From NCBI GenBank assembly GCA_032209605.1, contig JASFXZ010000014.1, forward strand, positions 16,945,231 to 17,009,230: a DNA stretch of 64,000 nucleotides, read 5' to 3'. This DNA is from Mactromeris polynyma. Taxonomy: Eukaryota; Mollusca; Bivalvia; Venerida; Mactridae. Shown here piece by piece: positions 10,801 through 22,900 of the stretch. The notes below the pieces were generated by a model. It was given only the letters and a program-made list of their open reading frames with translations, did no database searches and had not been told where the DNA came from. Within the stretch, counting starts at the first letter, position 1, and each line of letters opens with the position of its first letter. The translations under genes and the position numbers were made by a program.

Positions 10801-13800
10801 GGCTCAGTAAGTTGAAGAAAAATGGTTGTCACATGCAAATTCTCTTGGTATTTTCTCAATTAGAGCTATCACTTATTTGGAAATTACTCCTATAAGGGCT
10901 TATCAGTTTTGGCTATCAAAATGGCTGATGATTAAGAACAAGTAAGGAACCTATCGTAGATGTGTGAACTAATATTTCCCCGGAATGATGACCGTTAATC
11001 CCCGCTCTGCATCCTCGATACTTTTTATTGTTGCCATGTTAATGAATAGATAAATTGATCATTTTACTTACACTATGATAAGGATACTTCCAACACCAAT
11101 AGACCCTGATCCTGACGCTGAGCCCGAGCCTCCAGTTGGGCATGCATCCTTTGATGTTACATGGAAACTCTACAAAATTAACATGCGATTTATTTTCAAA
11201 AAAAAACAAAACAATTATGAAATGAACTAAATTGAAAGTAACCATAATTGACAATTTACCGACACTTCAACAAAATTTTCGCAAAACTCATCGCAGCAGT
11301 TACTTCCCTTTGCGTTTAGAATTAATTTAAAATCGAGCTATGGACGGAACCAGTCAAATGTTTTGTGTGGAGGGTGTTGTCTGCAACCATGGTTGTTAAC
11401 AATTTTGTGTTACATTGTATAGGATTTATGTTGATGATATTGAGAATGACTAAACACTTAGAGATGATGTTAAATGTTAATACAGTTACATACTGTGACT
11501 GCGCCACTGTACGATCTACAGGAGATTGTCGAGAGTTTTCTCCCTTTATCCCTTCTATATAGAATATGTGTACTATGGTTATACATAAAATATATAAGGG
11601 ACAAAGGGAGATAACTATAGAAGGGACAAAGGGAAAAAACTCGTGACAATCTCATGTGGTACGATCTATATAAGTTTATAACTTACACATAACCTTTATG
11701 TGGTGATAAATGTGCGGCATATTCTCATCAGTTGTCGCTTACTAGTCCACAAAAGCTACTGACCATTACTTAATTTATTTAGTATTACACTCGCTTTACG
11801 TAACTTTTTATAATCTGATTGGTATTTCACAGTAACAACAACATTATGTAAAAAACTTAATTGTATCTTTAGCGGTATAGCCTTAATTGGTGTTAATTGT
11901 TAATAATATAAAAAGGTCACTCATCTTACATATACGGTTGTGCTTATTTCTCCGTCCACTGTGTATGTTGGTGCATCAACTGAAGGGTCACATACAAACG
12001 TCACAGACGATGTTCTGAGAAAGATGATAACACAGTACAATACGTTTGATAATACATGTACATACAATACAATATCTATCAGTGCAAGAGTGTTCGCATC
12101 CCGTGTGAAAGATCGCGGATTCGAGCATCGATTAGAAGATGCCGTGTCGTTAAATTGACACTAGTAGCCTAATTGCATACACTCGGCATTTTACGGATTT
12201 AGCTAGGTTAGGTGCACATGCCTAGGTGTGGTATCAAGTCACGTGACTACCGTGAGTAGTACCACAGAGTGGCAGCACTATGTCTGGAACAACGTAGACA
12301 CAATCTCCGATGAGCGCGACAACAAAATATAAGCAATCGATGCTCCCTAAAACAACATTTAAAAAACGTCATTAAATACTCTTGGAACGGCGTAACAGTT
12401 CTATAATGACCACAGTTTGTGCTTGAAGCAATTAAACACCATTGCTTTACCTAGCGCCGTCATCCGCAGTGTATGTCCCGACAACATTGGTACCATCGTA
12501 TGAGAATGCTACCTTCAATGCATCACCGATATTGTAATAAAGATTGCCGTTTGAGTCATACTGACAGGCCTGGAAGAGAATTCAAATTAATACATGTATA
12601 CTTTGTAACTATACTCGTACATGTATGTACACTGCAGCCGAGCAATACCCTTTGGAAGACGCAAAGTTTGGCTGTTTTGGATATGTTTGTGCTCTAGTGA
12701 GGTTATATTGATTGTTAATTCTTACTAATTCCCATGATTTTTAAAGAAAAGTTTACTGTTGTTAAAGAGAGGTTATTGCTCAACAGAGAGCTTATTTAGA
12801 TAGGTTACACTGTAGCATTCTGTGGATACAGCATTTGTCCGTGACTTCTTCAGAATGGAGAAGGATTGGGGTTTCATTTTTTTCAAATCTTTCGGTGTAC
12901 CAGAAAGGACCAACAACATACTTTTGTGTTCTGATAACCACATAATGATTATACAATTATACTATACATTCATGAATTATGAGTGACATCCCCGTAATAT
13001 ACAATGAAGAGCAAATAAAAACATTTAAACACGTCTGAACTGCTTAGCAATCTTTTTTTTGACAGTTTATTTGTTCCGATTACCCGGAAACACATAAGCA
13101 ACTTCTAGAGGTATGCTTTTAAACTCTGTTACTATGCTTTTCTGTGCATTTCAGCGAACGCAATTCACGATGACGTAATTAATAATTACTTTGTTAACCT
13201 CTGCAAAACATCAAACATGCATGAGAATCGAAAAATGCCTCAAAATAGCAAAAAGGGCAAAATACCGTACTTAAGTAAGTCAAGGCACTGAAAATTGTTG
13301 TAAAATCGGGTATGTGTTTAGGTATTTAACAATACTACTTACTGCTGCGTTGACGCAAGTTCCTTCGGTGAATGGGTAACATGGATTAAATGAATAGGCA
13401 AAAGTGTCAGGTGCGAATTGATCCTGGATGCTGAAACAGAAACAGAAAAAAATCAGGTCGGTGGTCAAAAAGGGAACGTAGGGCGTTTATTAATTACACT
13501 GAACGCTGCATCTATGTACGTTAAAACAGTCTATGATGAAGGTGGTAGTAGTAGCAAACATTGATAGATACTTCTTCATTCTTTGAAAGTTGTTCTAGGT
13601 ATTTCCACAATGACATCATAGAAATGCTTTGACAACATACACATATTGGCAAGTTCATCCTAATACATGTATATAAATAACACGCACCCTGTGACCTGCA
13701 CATATATATTCTATAAATTATTTTCATTGGTCAATATCTGTCCTGGAAATTATTGGTCGGCGTCTTGTTGACCTTGGGAAAATCCAGCAAGATCCATGAA

Positions 13801-16692
13801 TACATGAAATTGACCAGTGTCTCTTAATTATATCTTAATTACATTTACAGTATGTTTTACATATAATTGTGCAGTTATATAAGAGGGGAGTTTGCTGAGT
13901 ATACACAAAAACTAAATAGTAAAAGAGAGAATACGTTGCTACAGGGAACGCCACATACATAAGACAATGCCTCCCCACACAGACCTCCGGGAAAAACAAC
14001 ATTCCACAAAACATCGGGCATTGAGGAGGTGCAAGGTTAAATACGCAATGGAGCATGGGCGCAAGGAATGGCTCGGCCGACCATAAACGACAACTAAGGA
14101 GAATTAATGAGGACAAACAGGGGGGTTATGAATGGAATACATCACAGGACAAGTCAAGACAGCTGGTAACAATAGGCCGAAATGGGGGGGGGGGGGCTAA
14201 CCTGAACACTGTATAAAGTGAAATAATTGCACACGGGGAAAGGGAAATTTAACATATATCTAAAACACAAATAGAAATAATAACCATACAGCGATTTAGA
14301 GCCTTGGAACTGTCAGTAATAGTACTGGGCTTTAAATCGATAAAAACTCATTTAAAGACCATCTCGAGGTTTCGGCGCAAGACTATACTAACTACTATGT
14401 ATTTAAGAGGAGTTAGGATATTCTTGCACAGACCCTCAATCTTACTTTATATATCAGTTTTAACTTTTTCCTCCATATCTTAATTCGATAATAGAGCACC
14501 TCGCCACTATTTTTAGCACCTATTCATGTAGTTGATATTTACAATTGTACATGCTGAATATATGTAGTTTGATAAGTTGATATCAATATAAATTAACGAC
14601 GTGTGTTTGACTGCTTGATATGATAACAAACTTGCTCTATCAAATTTGATATAGATACAAATAGTGTTTCTTCTAACTGTAAAATCAACATTTATAATAT
14701 TTCATTCACTATAAATATAACTTGCTCGATGGCTTAGTGGGTGCACGTCCATTCTGGTGTGGAAGATCCCCGATTAGAGCCCCGGCAGTAACATACCATA
14801 GTCGTCAAAATTATGTCAGTGACTTCTTACGCTCATTTGCGTTCACTTATCGTCGTCACCGGATTCTCATATTGGTGACGCCTCTTGAAGGATGTTAGTC
14901 TTTTTTTTAGATGTGTGGCCCAACATCATACGTTACACAGATTGGTATCCTGCCACGTTTTGTTCTATTCAAAGTAAGCTTTGAAACAATTAAGAATTAA
15001 CTTATATATTTATACCTGTATTGGAAAACAAGATATTACAACTGTTTTTAATCACTGCCTGCTTCCTGGGTTGCTAACTAGTGCTCGTAACTAATTCAAG
15101 GATAGGGAAGACGTTAAAATCTCGCTCAAGTTGGTATTCGAATACACGACTTACGAATCAGGAGTTCGACGCTTTTTACCTCGACACATAGCCCTACAGT
15201 TTTTTCGGAAAAAATACATTGAACTCCGATAGGGAATCTGATTGATAATTGGGAACTGTTGAATAACAGTTAAACCTTAAAAATAAGGCTCCTGAAAAAT
15301 GGTTTTATTATTTAGGTGGTCTTAATATTGAGGATGAACAAAAGTAAAATAGTTGAAATGGACTTCAAAATTGAGTTCTTAATTTCGAGATGGTCGTAAT
15401 ATTGAGGTGGTCTTAATGTGATGTTTTCTGTATTTCAGAACATGTGTTTGTTTGCACTGGAAGCCAATAATTCTAACATTTTCTTCAATCATTTACGGCA
15501 GTTAAATACTCGGTTTTCGTCCTTGCCATAAAATTGAAAACAAATTTGTTAGTGAGATAGAAACCTCACAAGTATGTGAGAATCACCCAGAATGAAATAT
15601 GTTTTAGTTGTCCATTTAAAACTCCAACGAAACTACATGCCGTCCAGTGAACAAAACTTACGTTTGTACCACATATCAATGAAGAATGCAACTACAAGAC
15701 TAAACTGTGCGCAATAGACCAGGTCCGAGTGAGCGGCAGTGCGGACTGTCGGTCGTCCGGTTCAGTAAGCGTGCGGACGAGCGGGCGTTTAATCATGTCT
15801 TTCGGCACATCAACATATAAAGACCATCCCATACCGTTAAACAACTTTTTATAAGAACTAACAAAATACAGCACAATCTCTCCAGAGCAACACCCTTTAG
15901 TAGACGCGAATGTTGATGGTTGTTAAGAATATGTCCCTCTAGAAAGGTTAAATTGATAGTGAATTATTACTACAGGGAGACTAAAACTGTTGTTGAAGGG
16001 GGGGGGGGGGGGTTTCATGAAAGGGGCACTCTGGAGAGGTTGCAGTGTAGTGTAGTATTGACATGTTTTGTCAGGTCTTAATTAAATAATACTCATCAAG
16101 TATAAGTCATGTTTTCAGATAAGTTTCACTCATTTTCTCAAGATCCTATCCTTAATCCCTATCAATTAAATATCTAGTGTTGATATAAGTAGTGAACACC
16201 AAATCACATGTTAAATATCTAAAATAGCTAACATTCCTGATACAATTTGATATAACCCAGTAATCATTTCCAAGTAAGATATTACGACAACCAGACAGCT
16301 GGTATATTCAGGCATTTGAGCCAAACTTGAGTGCCTAAAGAATTGTCAAATATTACGAAGAAATAAACTTACTACAACCAAAACTTGTGATGCTGTTATC
16401 AACACAACAACAACATATGAATATATAACAGTAGCTCATTAAACTACACTCGTAAGGACTGGAGGAATTCAGGATAAGGTAATAAATAAATTAACGCCTA
16501 CAGAGCCGTTCCGTCATTTTTCCCTATCGAAGAGAGGTCTACCGTCCCGGTTCCATCATCAAACTTGCATTTACAGGCTGTTTCCATTTCACAAACCTTG
16601 GCGTCGCATTTTCCACTGAATATAAACACACAAAATGCCAAGAAGTATTTGATTATTAATCGTTTACTGAACATTATTGGTTTTCGCGACAT
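7884..16692 (-). CDS. M6PR: Cation-dependent mannose-6-phosphate receptor (MRH domain)
   Basis: Seven minus-strand exons: 16692-16502, 13430-13343, 12569-12451, 12014-11930, 11169-11072, 10398-10272, 7943-7884. All junctions are GT-AG with consistent phase, giving 255 residues. Exon 1 encodes a signal peptide (hydrophobic, residues about 12-29; Met7 is an alternative start) and a KFDDGTGTVDLSSIG motif typical of MRH domains. The four residues that contact mannose-6-phosphate in this family appear present: Gln96, Arg133, Glu155 and Tyr161. Paired cysteines include NPCYPF, ACQYD, FVCD and KDACP. A Gly/Ser-rich linker precedes a transmembrane segment (about 186-209). The cytosolic tail keeps the LW-x4-PGLVKDG pattern seen as FW-x2-LGNLVADG in vertebrate M6PR. 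The family carries lysosomal enzymes from the Golgi to endosomes. The short last exon is recognised by TTTTTCAG and DGCKFVF, then TAG. AATAAA follows on the minus strand at 7866-7861. Confidence 0.88.
8260..9165. mobile_element. Possible MITE pair or degenerate DNA element in M6PR intron 6
   Basis: The motifs GTTTTATCAATTTTCTTACG (near 8286) and, inverted, TTCTTACGATC followed by GAGCGTTTTATCAAT (near 9112-9150) share TTTTATCAA and TTCTTACGA but in swapped order. Both ends carry GGCC. This looks like the debris of an inverted-repeat element, but no target duplication could be fixed. The interior (8400-9000) has no coding potential. Confidence 0.3.
9541..9655 (-). pseudogene. THAP zinc-finger N-terminal fragment
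   Basis: A minus-strand ATG at 9655 opens a frame beginning MVKRCSYGLCNSDSRNPERL. This closely resembles the start of THAP (C2CH) domains, with a Cys-x4-Cys pair. THAP domains occur in DNA-binding regulators and in P-element-type transposases. After about 20 residues the similarity stops, no GT donor follows, and the frame ends at TAG after 37 codons. The Trp, Pro, second Cys and His parts of the domain are absent. It lies inside intron 6 of the M6PR gene on the same strand. It is most simply a relic of a transposon or duplicated gene. Confidence 0.45.
9928..10098. mobile_element. TA-flanked MITE, family P1 (CAGTAAAACCTC ends)
   Basis: A 171-bp element with inverted ends CAGTAAAACCTCACTAAC and, on the other side, AGGTTTTACTG, bounded by TA on each side. 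The TA target and CAGT...CCTC ends point to a Tc1/mariner-pogo type transposase acting in trans. Related copies: 15267-15430, 17598-17777 and 24463-24562. Confidence 0.7.
11519..11655. mobile_element. Palindromic MITE, family S (GAGATTGTC ends)
   Basis: The left end, GAGATTGTCGAGAGTTTTCT then CCCTTTATCCCTTCTATA, is matched inverted by the right end, TATAGAAGGGACAAAGGG then AAAAAACTCGTGACAATCTC. The element is a near-perfect foldback of about 137 bp with a short AT-rich loop. The family recurs at 23356-23468, 27545-27607, 41753-41930, 44360-44553, 53379-53735 and 58985-59158. It lies in intron 4 of the M6PR gene. Confidence 0.7.
12085..12170 (+). repeat. Degenerate tRNA-derived SINE fragment
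   Basis: GTGCAAGAGTGTTCGCATCC followed by GATCGCGGATTCGAGCATCG gives an A-box-like and B-box-like pair (GGATTCGAGC). The pattern is weak and no tRNA fold is likely. It lies in intron 3 of the M6PR gene. Confidence 0.35.
12631..12812. mobile_element. TA-flanked MITE, family P3 (CAGTGCAACCTC ends)
   Basis: The inverted ends are diverged: the left has GAGCAATACCC, and the right has GAGAGGTTATTGCTCAAC, then GGTTACACTG and TA. It is clearly related across its length to 15869-16052 and 22123-22303, which share a GTTGTTGAGAGGATGTTGCTC-like core and a GTGAGGTTAAATTG block. Confidence 0.5.
13920..14335 (-). repeat. Dispersed repeat family A, near full length
   Basis: The reverse-strand counterpart of 6137-6535. 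On the minus strand it reads from ACTGACAGTTCCAAGGCTCT through TTATTATTTCTATTTGTGTT, a TCCTTGCGCCCATGCTCC block and GAGGCATTGTCTTATGTATG to a CTCTCTTTTACTATTT tail. A poly-G run interrupts it near 14185. It lies in intron 1 of the M6PR gene. Confidence 0.6.
14722..14790 (+). repeat. tRNA-like SINE fragment
   Basis: GATGGCTTAGTGGGTGCACG resembles a tRNA D arm, and GATTAGAGCCCCGGCA sits where a T arm would be. The B box is decayed. No complete cloverleaf is apparent. Confidence 0.35.
15045..15190 (-). repeat. tRNA-derived SINE copy
   Basis: It contains CTTCCTGGGTTGCTAACTAG, then a B-box-like TATTCGAATACACGAC and a reversed A-box end, AGGAGTTCGACGC. The order and spacing match 26505-26640, and 38830-38995 in reverse. 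Confidence 0.5.
15267..15430. mobile_element. TA-flanked MITE, family P1
   Basis: Diverged ends (CAGTTAAACCTTAAAAATAA and a right end TTTTCTGTA). The interior contains the family blocks TTTAGGTGGTCTTAATATTG and TTGAGGTGGTCTTAATG. Confidence 0.55.
15869..16052. mobile_element. TA-flanked MITE, family P3
   Basis: It starts near CAGCACAATCTCTCCAGAGC and ends with an inverted GAGAGGTTGCAGTG. The interior matches 22123-22303, apart from a run of about 15 G near 16000. Confidence 0.55.
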
Positions 16693-16709
16693 ATTGTCAT
16701 GTACTCCGA

Positions 16710-17310
16710 TATATGTTTCGAAATATAAACGCCGAGTTAAATAAGATGATAAATGTAGAAAAACACTTCAAGAGTATAAATGATTTAGTTGTATGTCCTC
16801 ATGTATTTTTGTTAATGAGCAAGTGTGTGAAAACGGGAACAGAATCGAAAATTAAATCCACTTTGTTTTAACACCCGTTGACCCGTTGAGTGCAAACAGC
16901 GGATACATTATCGCAATGTTAATTGAAATCACGAGACTAAATGTAAATATTTTAATTTTTATCAGTATATTTATGAAGCCGAAACTCTGAGTTAAATATG
17001 ATATGATTATCATAGAGCATGTATATATGTACGATAAATATTGAATTGCAGTTCGAAAACTGAATATGTATTAAATTATTTATCATTCATGTTTAGGCTA
17101 TACCTGCTACTATAATTGCTGTTTGTTTTGTTTTAATCGATTTACGCTTTTTTCCAACATTTATTACTGTTATACATGGCTGTCTGTTAATCTAACCTGT
17201 TTTCCTGAAACAAAAACATCAACCAGAAACAACTTGCCCCTCCGCTAACATCTAACAACTTCTCTGCATGCATCAGTGATGGAGGACAAGTAACCGTAGT
17301 GTCACGAAAG
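16710..17310. other. Region upstream of the M6PR gene, no gene seen
   Basis: AT-rich sequence 5' of the minus-strand M6PR gene. It presumably contains that gene's promoter, but no clear TATA or other core element could be fixed. Confidence 0.4.
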
Positions 17311-17319
17311 GATGTGACC

Positions 17320-17400
17320 TGCTGCGTCCGGTAATCGAATCTGGACCTCCCGGTGATAGCCAAGCGCTCTACTAACTAATCTAACTATGCATCAACTGTT
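17320..17400 (-). repeat. tRNA-derived SINE
   Basis: On the minus strand: TTAGTTAGTAGAGCGCTTGG, then CACCGGGAGGTCCAGATTCG and ATTACCGG. This gives A and B boxes at normal spacing followed by a SINE body. Confidence 0.5.
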
Positions 17401-17597
17401 GCGTGACATTTATTCTCGCATTACCCCAATTCTTTCTGTCTGTTTGAATACCGTATGAAAGAGCGTGTCGGGTTTACGTCCCCGGCACCAATAGTGCTGC
17501 AGTCATACGAACACGGTGTCGTCAAATTGTACCAGGTACCGTCTCCCTTGACCGAGTGGTTATACAATAAACTAAACATTATATATACAAACAAATA

Positions 17598-17777
17598 CAG
17601 TAAACCCTCAATAGTAAGACCACTACTGGTTCTTAAAAAAAAATCGGTATAAGTTGTGAGGAGGTCTGGTTATTGAGGTATTGTAGTAAGTTAGAAATTA
17701 GTACATGTACATGGAAATACGGCTGTTTAAATGAGATGGTCTTAATTTCGAGGTGGTGTTGAAGTAAGGCTTGACTG
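17598..17777. mobile_element. TA-flanked MITE, family P1
   Basis: The left end CAGTAAACCCTCAATAGTAA and the right end GTAAGGCTTGACTG are inverted relatives, with TA on both sides. Interior blocks GGTCTTAATTTCGAGGTGG match the other P1 copies. Confidence 0.6.
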
Positions 17778-18103
17778 TATAACTTATCTAGGATATCTCA
17801 TTATTATCGTTTTCCATATCAGTATGTCTTAGTTTGTATCATGTTTTACATTGACATGTTTTGTAGATACTAGTAGTGTACACATTAAGAGTCTGGCCCG
17901 ACATTTATACATATCTATAGTCAATATTTACACTCAAATTTAGAAGTTATTCTCTATTATTTGAGGGTTTCCTCAAACGTTGTTAACAAAGATATATATT
18001 TCAATGCTGGACCTGTACGATTAACTCTACGTGTTATATTATACATATCAACATGTATCATATATTTGACACCCCTCAAAATAAACTTCGTTATATTTAA
18101 ATA

Positions 18104-18281
18104 CAGTCGGACCTTAATTCGACAACCTTCTATCCGAATACTTGGTATACTCCGAATTAAATATCAGGTCCCGATGTATCTTCTTAGGCACGTCTAATTG
18201 AAATTGGCTATTCGAAACCATATATTATTCGAAATAAAATTTCGGACCCGATGAATTCCAATTCCAAACGAGGTCCGGATG
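18104..18281. mobile_element. TA-flanked MITE, family P2 (CAGTCGGACCTCG ends)
   Basis: It begins CAGTCGGACCTTAATTCGAC and ends with an inverted CGAGGTCCGGATGTA. The interior has ATCAGGTCCCGATGTATCTT and AAATTTCGGACCCGATGAAT. Related copies lie at 24283-24460, 25761-25938 and 27192-27359, all in the same orientation. Confidence 0.7.
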
Positions 18282-18699
18282 TATACAACAACACAACTTT
18301 CAATCTCCTACGCAGTGATCACCCCTAGTAGATATACTGCAAGGGAAGATAACCGGTGCGTGGAGTTTGCGCAACTTTATTTAACACTAATACTTGTTTG
18401 ACTTTCCACAAATGTCAATAAATTATCATCTACTGTTAGAACGTTATCTCGAGTATTTTGCTAGTCCCGATGACTACTTGAGATAACGTTCGCGGTTTTA
18501 CTGTACGTCATTTAAACCAACCGTCATTTTGACATTTCACTCGTTTGTTTGTAATCTCAATATATTTCAGAACATTTAGAAAGTCCTCGTGAAGGTCAAT
18601 GTTCTTTATGCGCTTGTTTTGTGACCTTAGTAAACGCCTACATCTCTCAATTGTGTGAAATACCAAACTCTTCGCATGAGTTACTTACCTTGGCGTTTA

Positions 18700-19000
18700 G
18701 ACGTAATTTGATTCTACCTGTGCTCAGAACTAGTTAATTTTCTGGGCGGAGGTTTGGTAAAATCCGATTTTATTCTGTAAGCTCCATAGCTGGTTCTCTA
18801 AAATGGTTTCATCGCGGAGGTTGGTAAAACCCACTTAATATTGATAGGATCATAGCTGGTTTCCTAAAATGGTTTCACCGCGAACATTCTACCTGGGCTT
18901 GGAACCAGTAAATTTTCTTGGCGGAAGTTTGTAAAATCCACTTAATATTGATAGGTCTATAGCTGGTTCCCTAAAATTGTTTCACCGCGAACATCCGGCT
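18700..19000 (+). repeat. Degenerate tandem repeat
   Basis: Three imperfect units contain GTAAATTTTCTTGGCGGA-like, GGTAAAACCCACTTAATATT-like, CATAGCTGGTTTCCTAAAAT-like and GGTTTCACCGCGAACAT-like blocks. The units are about 90-120 bases long and unequal. No coding potential is visible. Confidence 0.5.
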
Positions 19001-19139
19001 ATTTCATCTTTCCGAGATACGCCGTTTTCACGTTGGTACTTTTTATTGATAAGCTTTTAGCTAAAGGTTACTTCAAGTGTGTTAAATTCTTATCTTACAT
19101 GTTCATTCATTTGTTGAACTTAAAAGAGGGAATTTATCA

Positions 19140-19405
19140 CTAGCGGATCCAATGGGGGGGGGGGGGAGGGGCGCACCCAGCGTGCCCCCTAAAATTACCC
19201 AACCTTACGATGTATGTCTGAATATAAATACGAAAACGTACTGAGATCTTTTATTTATTGTAGCATTATATTCTATCATGATGATGTTTATACATATGTT
19301 ATGTACTACTTATCCCGCTTGAGCAAACCTAAAAAATGACCAAAAGTTTAGACCCCCGCCCCCCCCCCCCCCCCCACCCATACCAAATCCTGGATCCGCC
19401 CCAGT
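19140..19405. mobile_element. Possible MITE with GCGGATCCA ends and G/C runs
   Basis: The left end AGCGGATCCAATGGGG is matched inverted by the right end ATCCTGGATCCGCCCC. Runs of about 12 G and about 16 C sit just inside the two ends. The interior of about 200 bp is AT-rich. No clear target duplication could be fixed. Confidence 0.45.
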
Positions 19406-19909
19406 TTATAACAATACAGGGAAAGGTATACAAGTGTACAATATTACATTTACACGAGTGATTGTTCGTTATATATCAGTAGTACATTGGATTCGAAGAC
19501 AATTGTGAAAAATAACACGTGGATCGAGAATCAATTCTCATTACAGGTAATACTGTTTAATTATCATAGGCTTTATATATATACTCAATACATTTAAACA
19601 TGTTTATTTTGTTCTAAGGTTCTTTTTTATGCTGATGTCATTTTATTCGATATGTTACCTTCGTAAATTAAATGTTTCGTGTTCTGATGAAAATATCAGT
19701 CCCAACCTCCGTCCAGGCATTTGGCAGGTTTAGAGTAAGACGTAGATTTAACTGACAAGGGAGATAACCACTGCGTACAGTTTGTATTAGACCCTCGGTA
19801 CTGATGATTGGTTATAGATCCTACATGTGCCACTGTCATACTGAACTGAAATTTAATGTGAAACGTTTTACTTTTTTTAGTATTTGTTGATTATTTTGGA
19901 CACCCGAGA

Positions 19910-22900
19910 ATGCTCCGGTTAAACATATTGTGTCTAGCGGTGTCAGCACTGTCGGTTGTAACTGCCACACCAACATGTTGCCCACCAACACAGTGGGAAG
20001 CCGACATAACCTTGACGATAATAAATGTACTTAGCAACGGAAATGTGTCACACGTTGAAGTAAGTGTAACCATGTAATATATTATGTACATTTGCTTGTC
20101 TTGTGTATTCATGTATGTACATAGAATATAATCATCACAGTACTAGTATCACTGATATCTCTCGCGAGGAGATACAGTTTTGTTTTGACTTCAGTTGAAT
20201 ATGTGTGATATTTTGGAATGTTAAATATGGTAAATGGTTCAATAATTGCAGCAAATGGTTCCATATTCATAGCAAATTGTTCTATATTTATAGCAAATTG
20301 TTCTATATTCATAGCAAATGGTTCTATATTTATAGCAAATTGTTCTATATTCATAGCAAATGGTTCTATATTCATAGCAAATGGTGTTCTATATTCAAAA
20401 CAAATGATTCTATATTCATAGCAAATGGTTCTATATTTATAGCAAATTGTTCTATATTCATAGCAAATGGTTCTATATTCATAGCAAATGGTTCTATATT
20501 TATAGCAAATTGTTCTATATTCATAGCAAATGGTTATGTATTCTTAGTAAATGGTTCTATATTCATAACAAATGGTTCCATATTCATAGCAAATGGTTCT
20601 ATATTTATAGCAAATTGTTCTATATTCATAGCAAATGGTTCTATATGCATAGCAAATGGTGTTCTATATTCAAAACAAATGATTCTATATTCATAGCAAA
20701 TGGTTCTATATTTATAGCAAATTGTTCTATATTCATACCAAATGGTTCTATATTCATAGCAAATGGTGTTCTATATTCAAAACAGATGATTCTATATTCA
20801 TAGCAAATGGTTCTATATTTTTAGCAAATGGTTCTATATTCTTAGCAAACGGTTATGTATTCTTAGTAAATGGTTCTATATTCATAGCAAATGGTTCGAT
20901 ATTCATAACAAATGATTCTACATTCATAGCAAATGGTTCTATATTCATAGCAAATGGTTCGAAATTCATAGCAAATGATTCTATACTCAAAGCAAATGGT
21001 TCTGTATTCATAGCAAATGGTTCTATATTCTTAGCAAATGGTTGTGTATTATTAGTAAATGGTTCTATATTCATAGCAAATGGTTATGTATTCTTAGTAA
21101 ATGGTTCTATATTCATAGCAAATGGTTCTATATTCATAGCAGATGGTTCTATATTCATAGCAAATGGTTCTATATTCATAGCAAATGGTTCTATATTCGT
21201 AGCAAATGGTTCTGTAGTCAAATGATTATAAACATAGCAAAAGTTAAAAAAAAATGCAAATGAAATGCAATAGGAGTGATCGTCGCTGTAAGTTCTTTTA
21301 ACACGTATAGAAAATATTTTTCAAAAATCACTAATTATGGTTAACATTCATTAATTTAGGTTCAATTACAACTTTTTGAATGGCAGAATTACTCAAATTA
21401 CTGTCGAGATGATGGATATCATCATTCGTCTGCTTGTGGAATGCATCTCATAATTCGGGCATTGCGTCAATCTAAATATCGCTAACAAATCCAACTTAAA
21501 GTCCTAAGTTGTTCTTTATGGTCGACCAGACCATTCCTTGCACCCCTATTCCCGTTAACAATTGCACGATAGGCGCGCGCTCGGGTCCTTCCGTAACTAC
21601 CGGTGTTACTGCAAACATTTCTAGGAGGATTACGGAAAGGCACGAAGCTGACCAAGTATGTACAAAGCAATATGATAAGCTTATAAGTTTTGAATAACCC
21701 TACCATTACTGAAAATGGCGCCAACTCAAAAATAGTCTCTAGGCGGGGGATTTTATTATTGGGGGGGGGGGGCTGTGTATTAATAGTTGAAAACTTGAAT
21801 GATAATCAAATTTAATATGTAAAAAATAAATTGTGTATCAACCCAGGGACCGTATATGAACACAGTGTGCTCCAGACCTACCTATCCGCCTAAATGTTGC
21901 AGGGGGTAGGGTTATGTCAGACGAACATTTTTAAGGATGGCCTTAGTGTGTAACAAAAAGTTCTAATGGCAGTTTGCTGGATTTCGTGTTGTTCAGGGTA
22001 CGATGAAGATGTCCTATGATTCGGTAAACAGAGTAAGTGCCATGGACCAGACTTTGACGATAGATCATGACAATCCATTGATACAAACTGTTGTCTCTGA
22101 CTACAATACAGTAAGTATAATTCAGAGTACAACCTCTCAAGAGCAACAACCTACGGCAAATGAACACTTCGGCTGTTGTTGAGAGGATGTTGCTCTGGTG
22201 AGGTTAAATTGGTCGTAACCTTTTACTAAGAATAATTTACTATGTTTTTTAAGAGAGGTTGTGTCCTTGTATCATAGATGGCCGCTCTAAAGAGGTTGCA
22301 CTGTATTTGTTATTACTAATCCGACGGTTGAAGCATTTCAGAAGCTTATTGTAACTATGTATCATATCAACGACGGCGTCTTTTTAATCTTTAATAATTT
22401 GATTCAGTACTTTAGAGTGATCGACGGGTCCGTCAGTTCTTACTCATGTTTAGAAATGTGAGTAGTTGATCGGGGAGTAATAATTCGTGGTTTCATCTTC
22501 ACCCAAACAAATACAGAAGTTATACGCCAACTTCCCACATCTTGGCATTAAGGCACGTGCTTTGTGCATTGACGTCATCAGGTGGTAAAATACATAGCTT
22601 TATTTTGTCTTGAACGTTCAAGGTATCTAAATCTAGTGATGTACATGTTTCATTTTTTTTGTGCAAACACACACCTACATCTGAAGGCAAACGCTTGAAC
22701 GACAGAAACCGCAAAGTGACAACAAGTTATATAAACGCATTGTATCATATTCACATGCACAGTAGAACATCACTTTTTAAGACAATTTACCATTTGTGCT
22801 TGCTGTGAGAATGGTGTGAGTGTGTGCCTAGACGCCTAGGTGTGTGCTTGCTGTGAGAATGGCGTGAGTGTGTGCCTAGACGCCTAGGTGTGTGCTTGCT

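Noticed and set aside
20205..21263. Frames of up to 167 codons repeating ANGSIFI or HSKWFYI
   Set aside because: Product of the 21-bp minisatellite. They lie inside an intron of the ependymin-related gene and are open in several frames.
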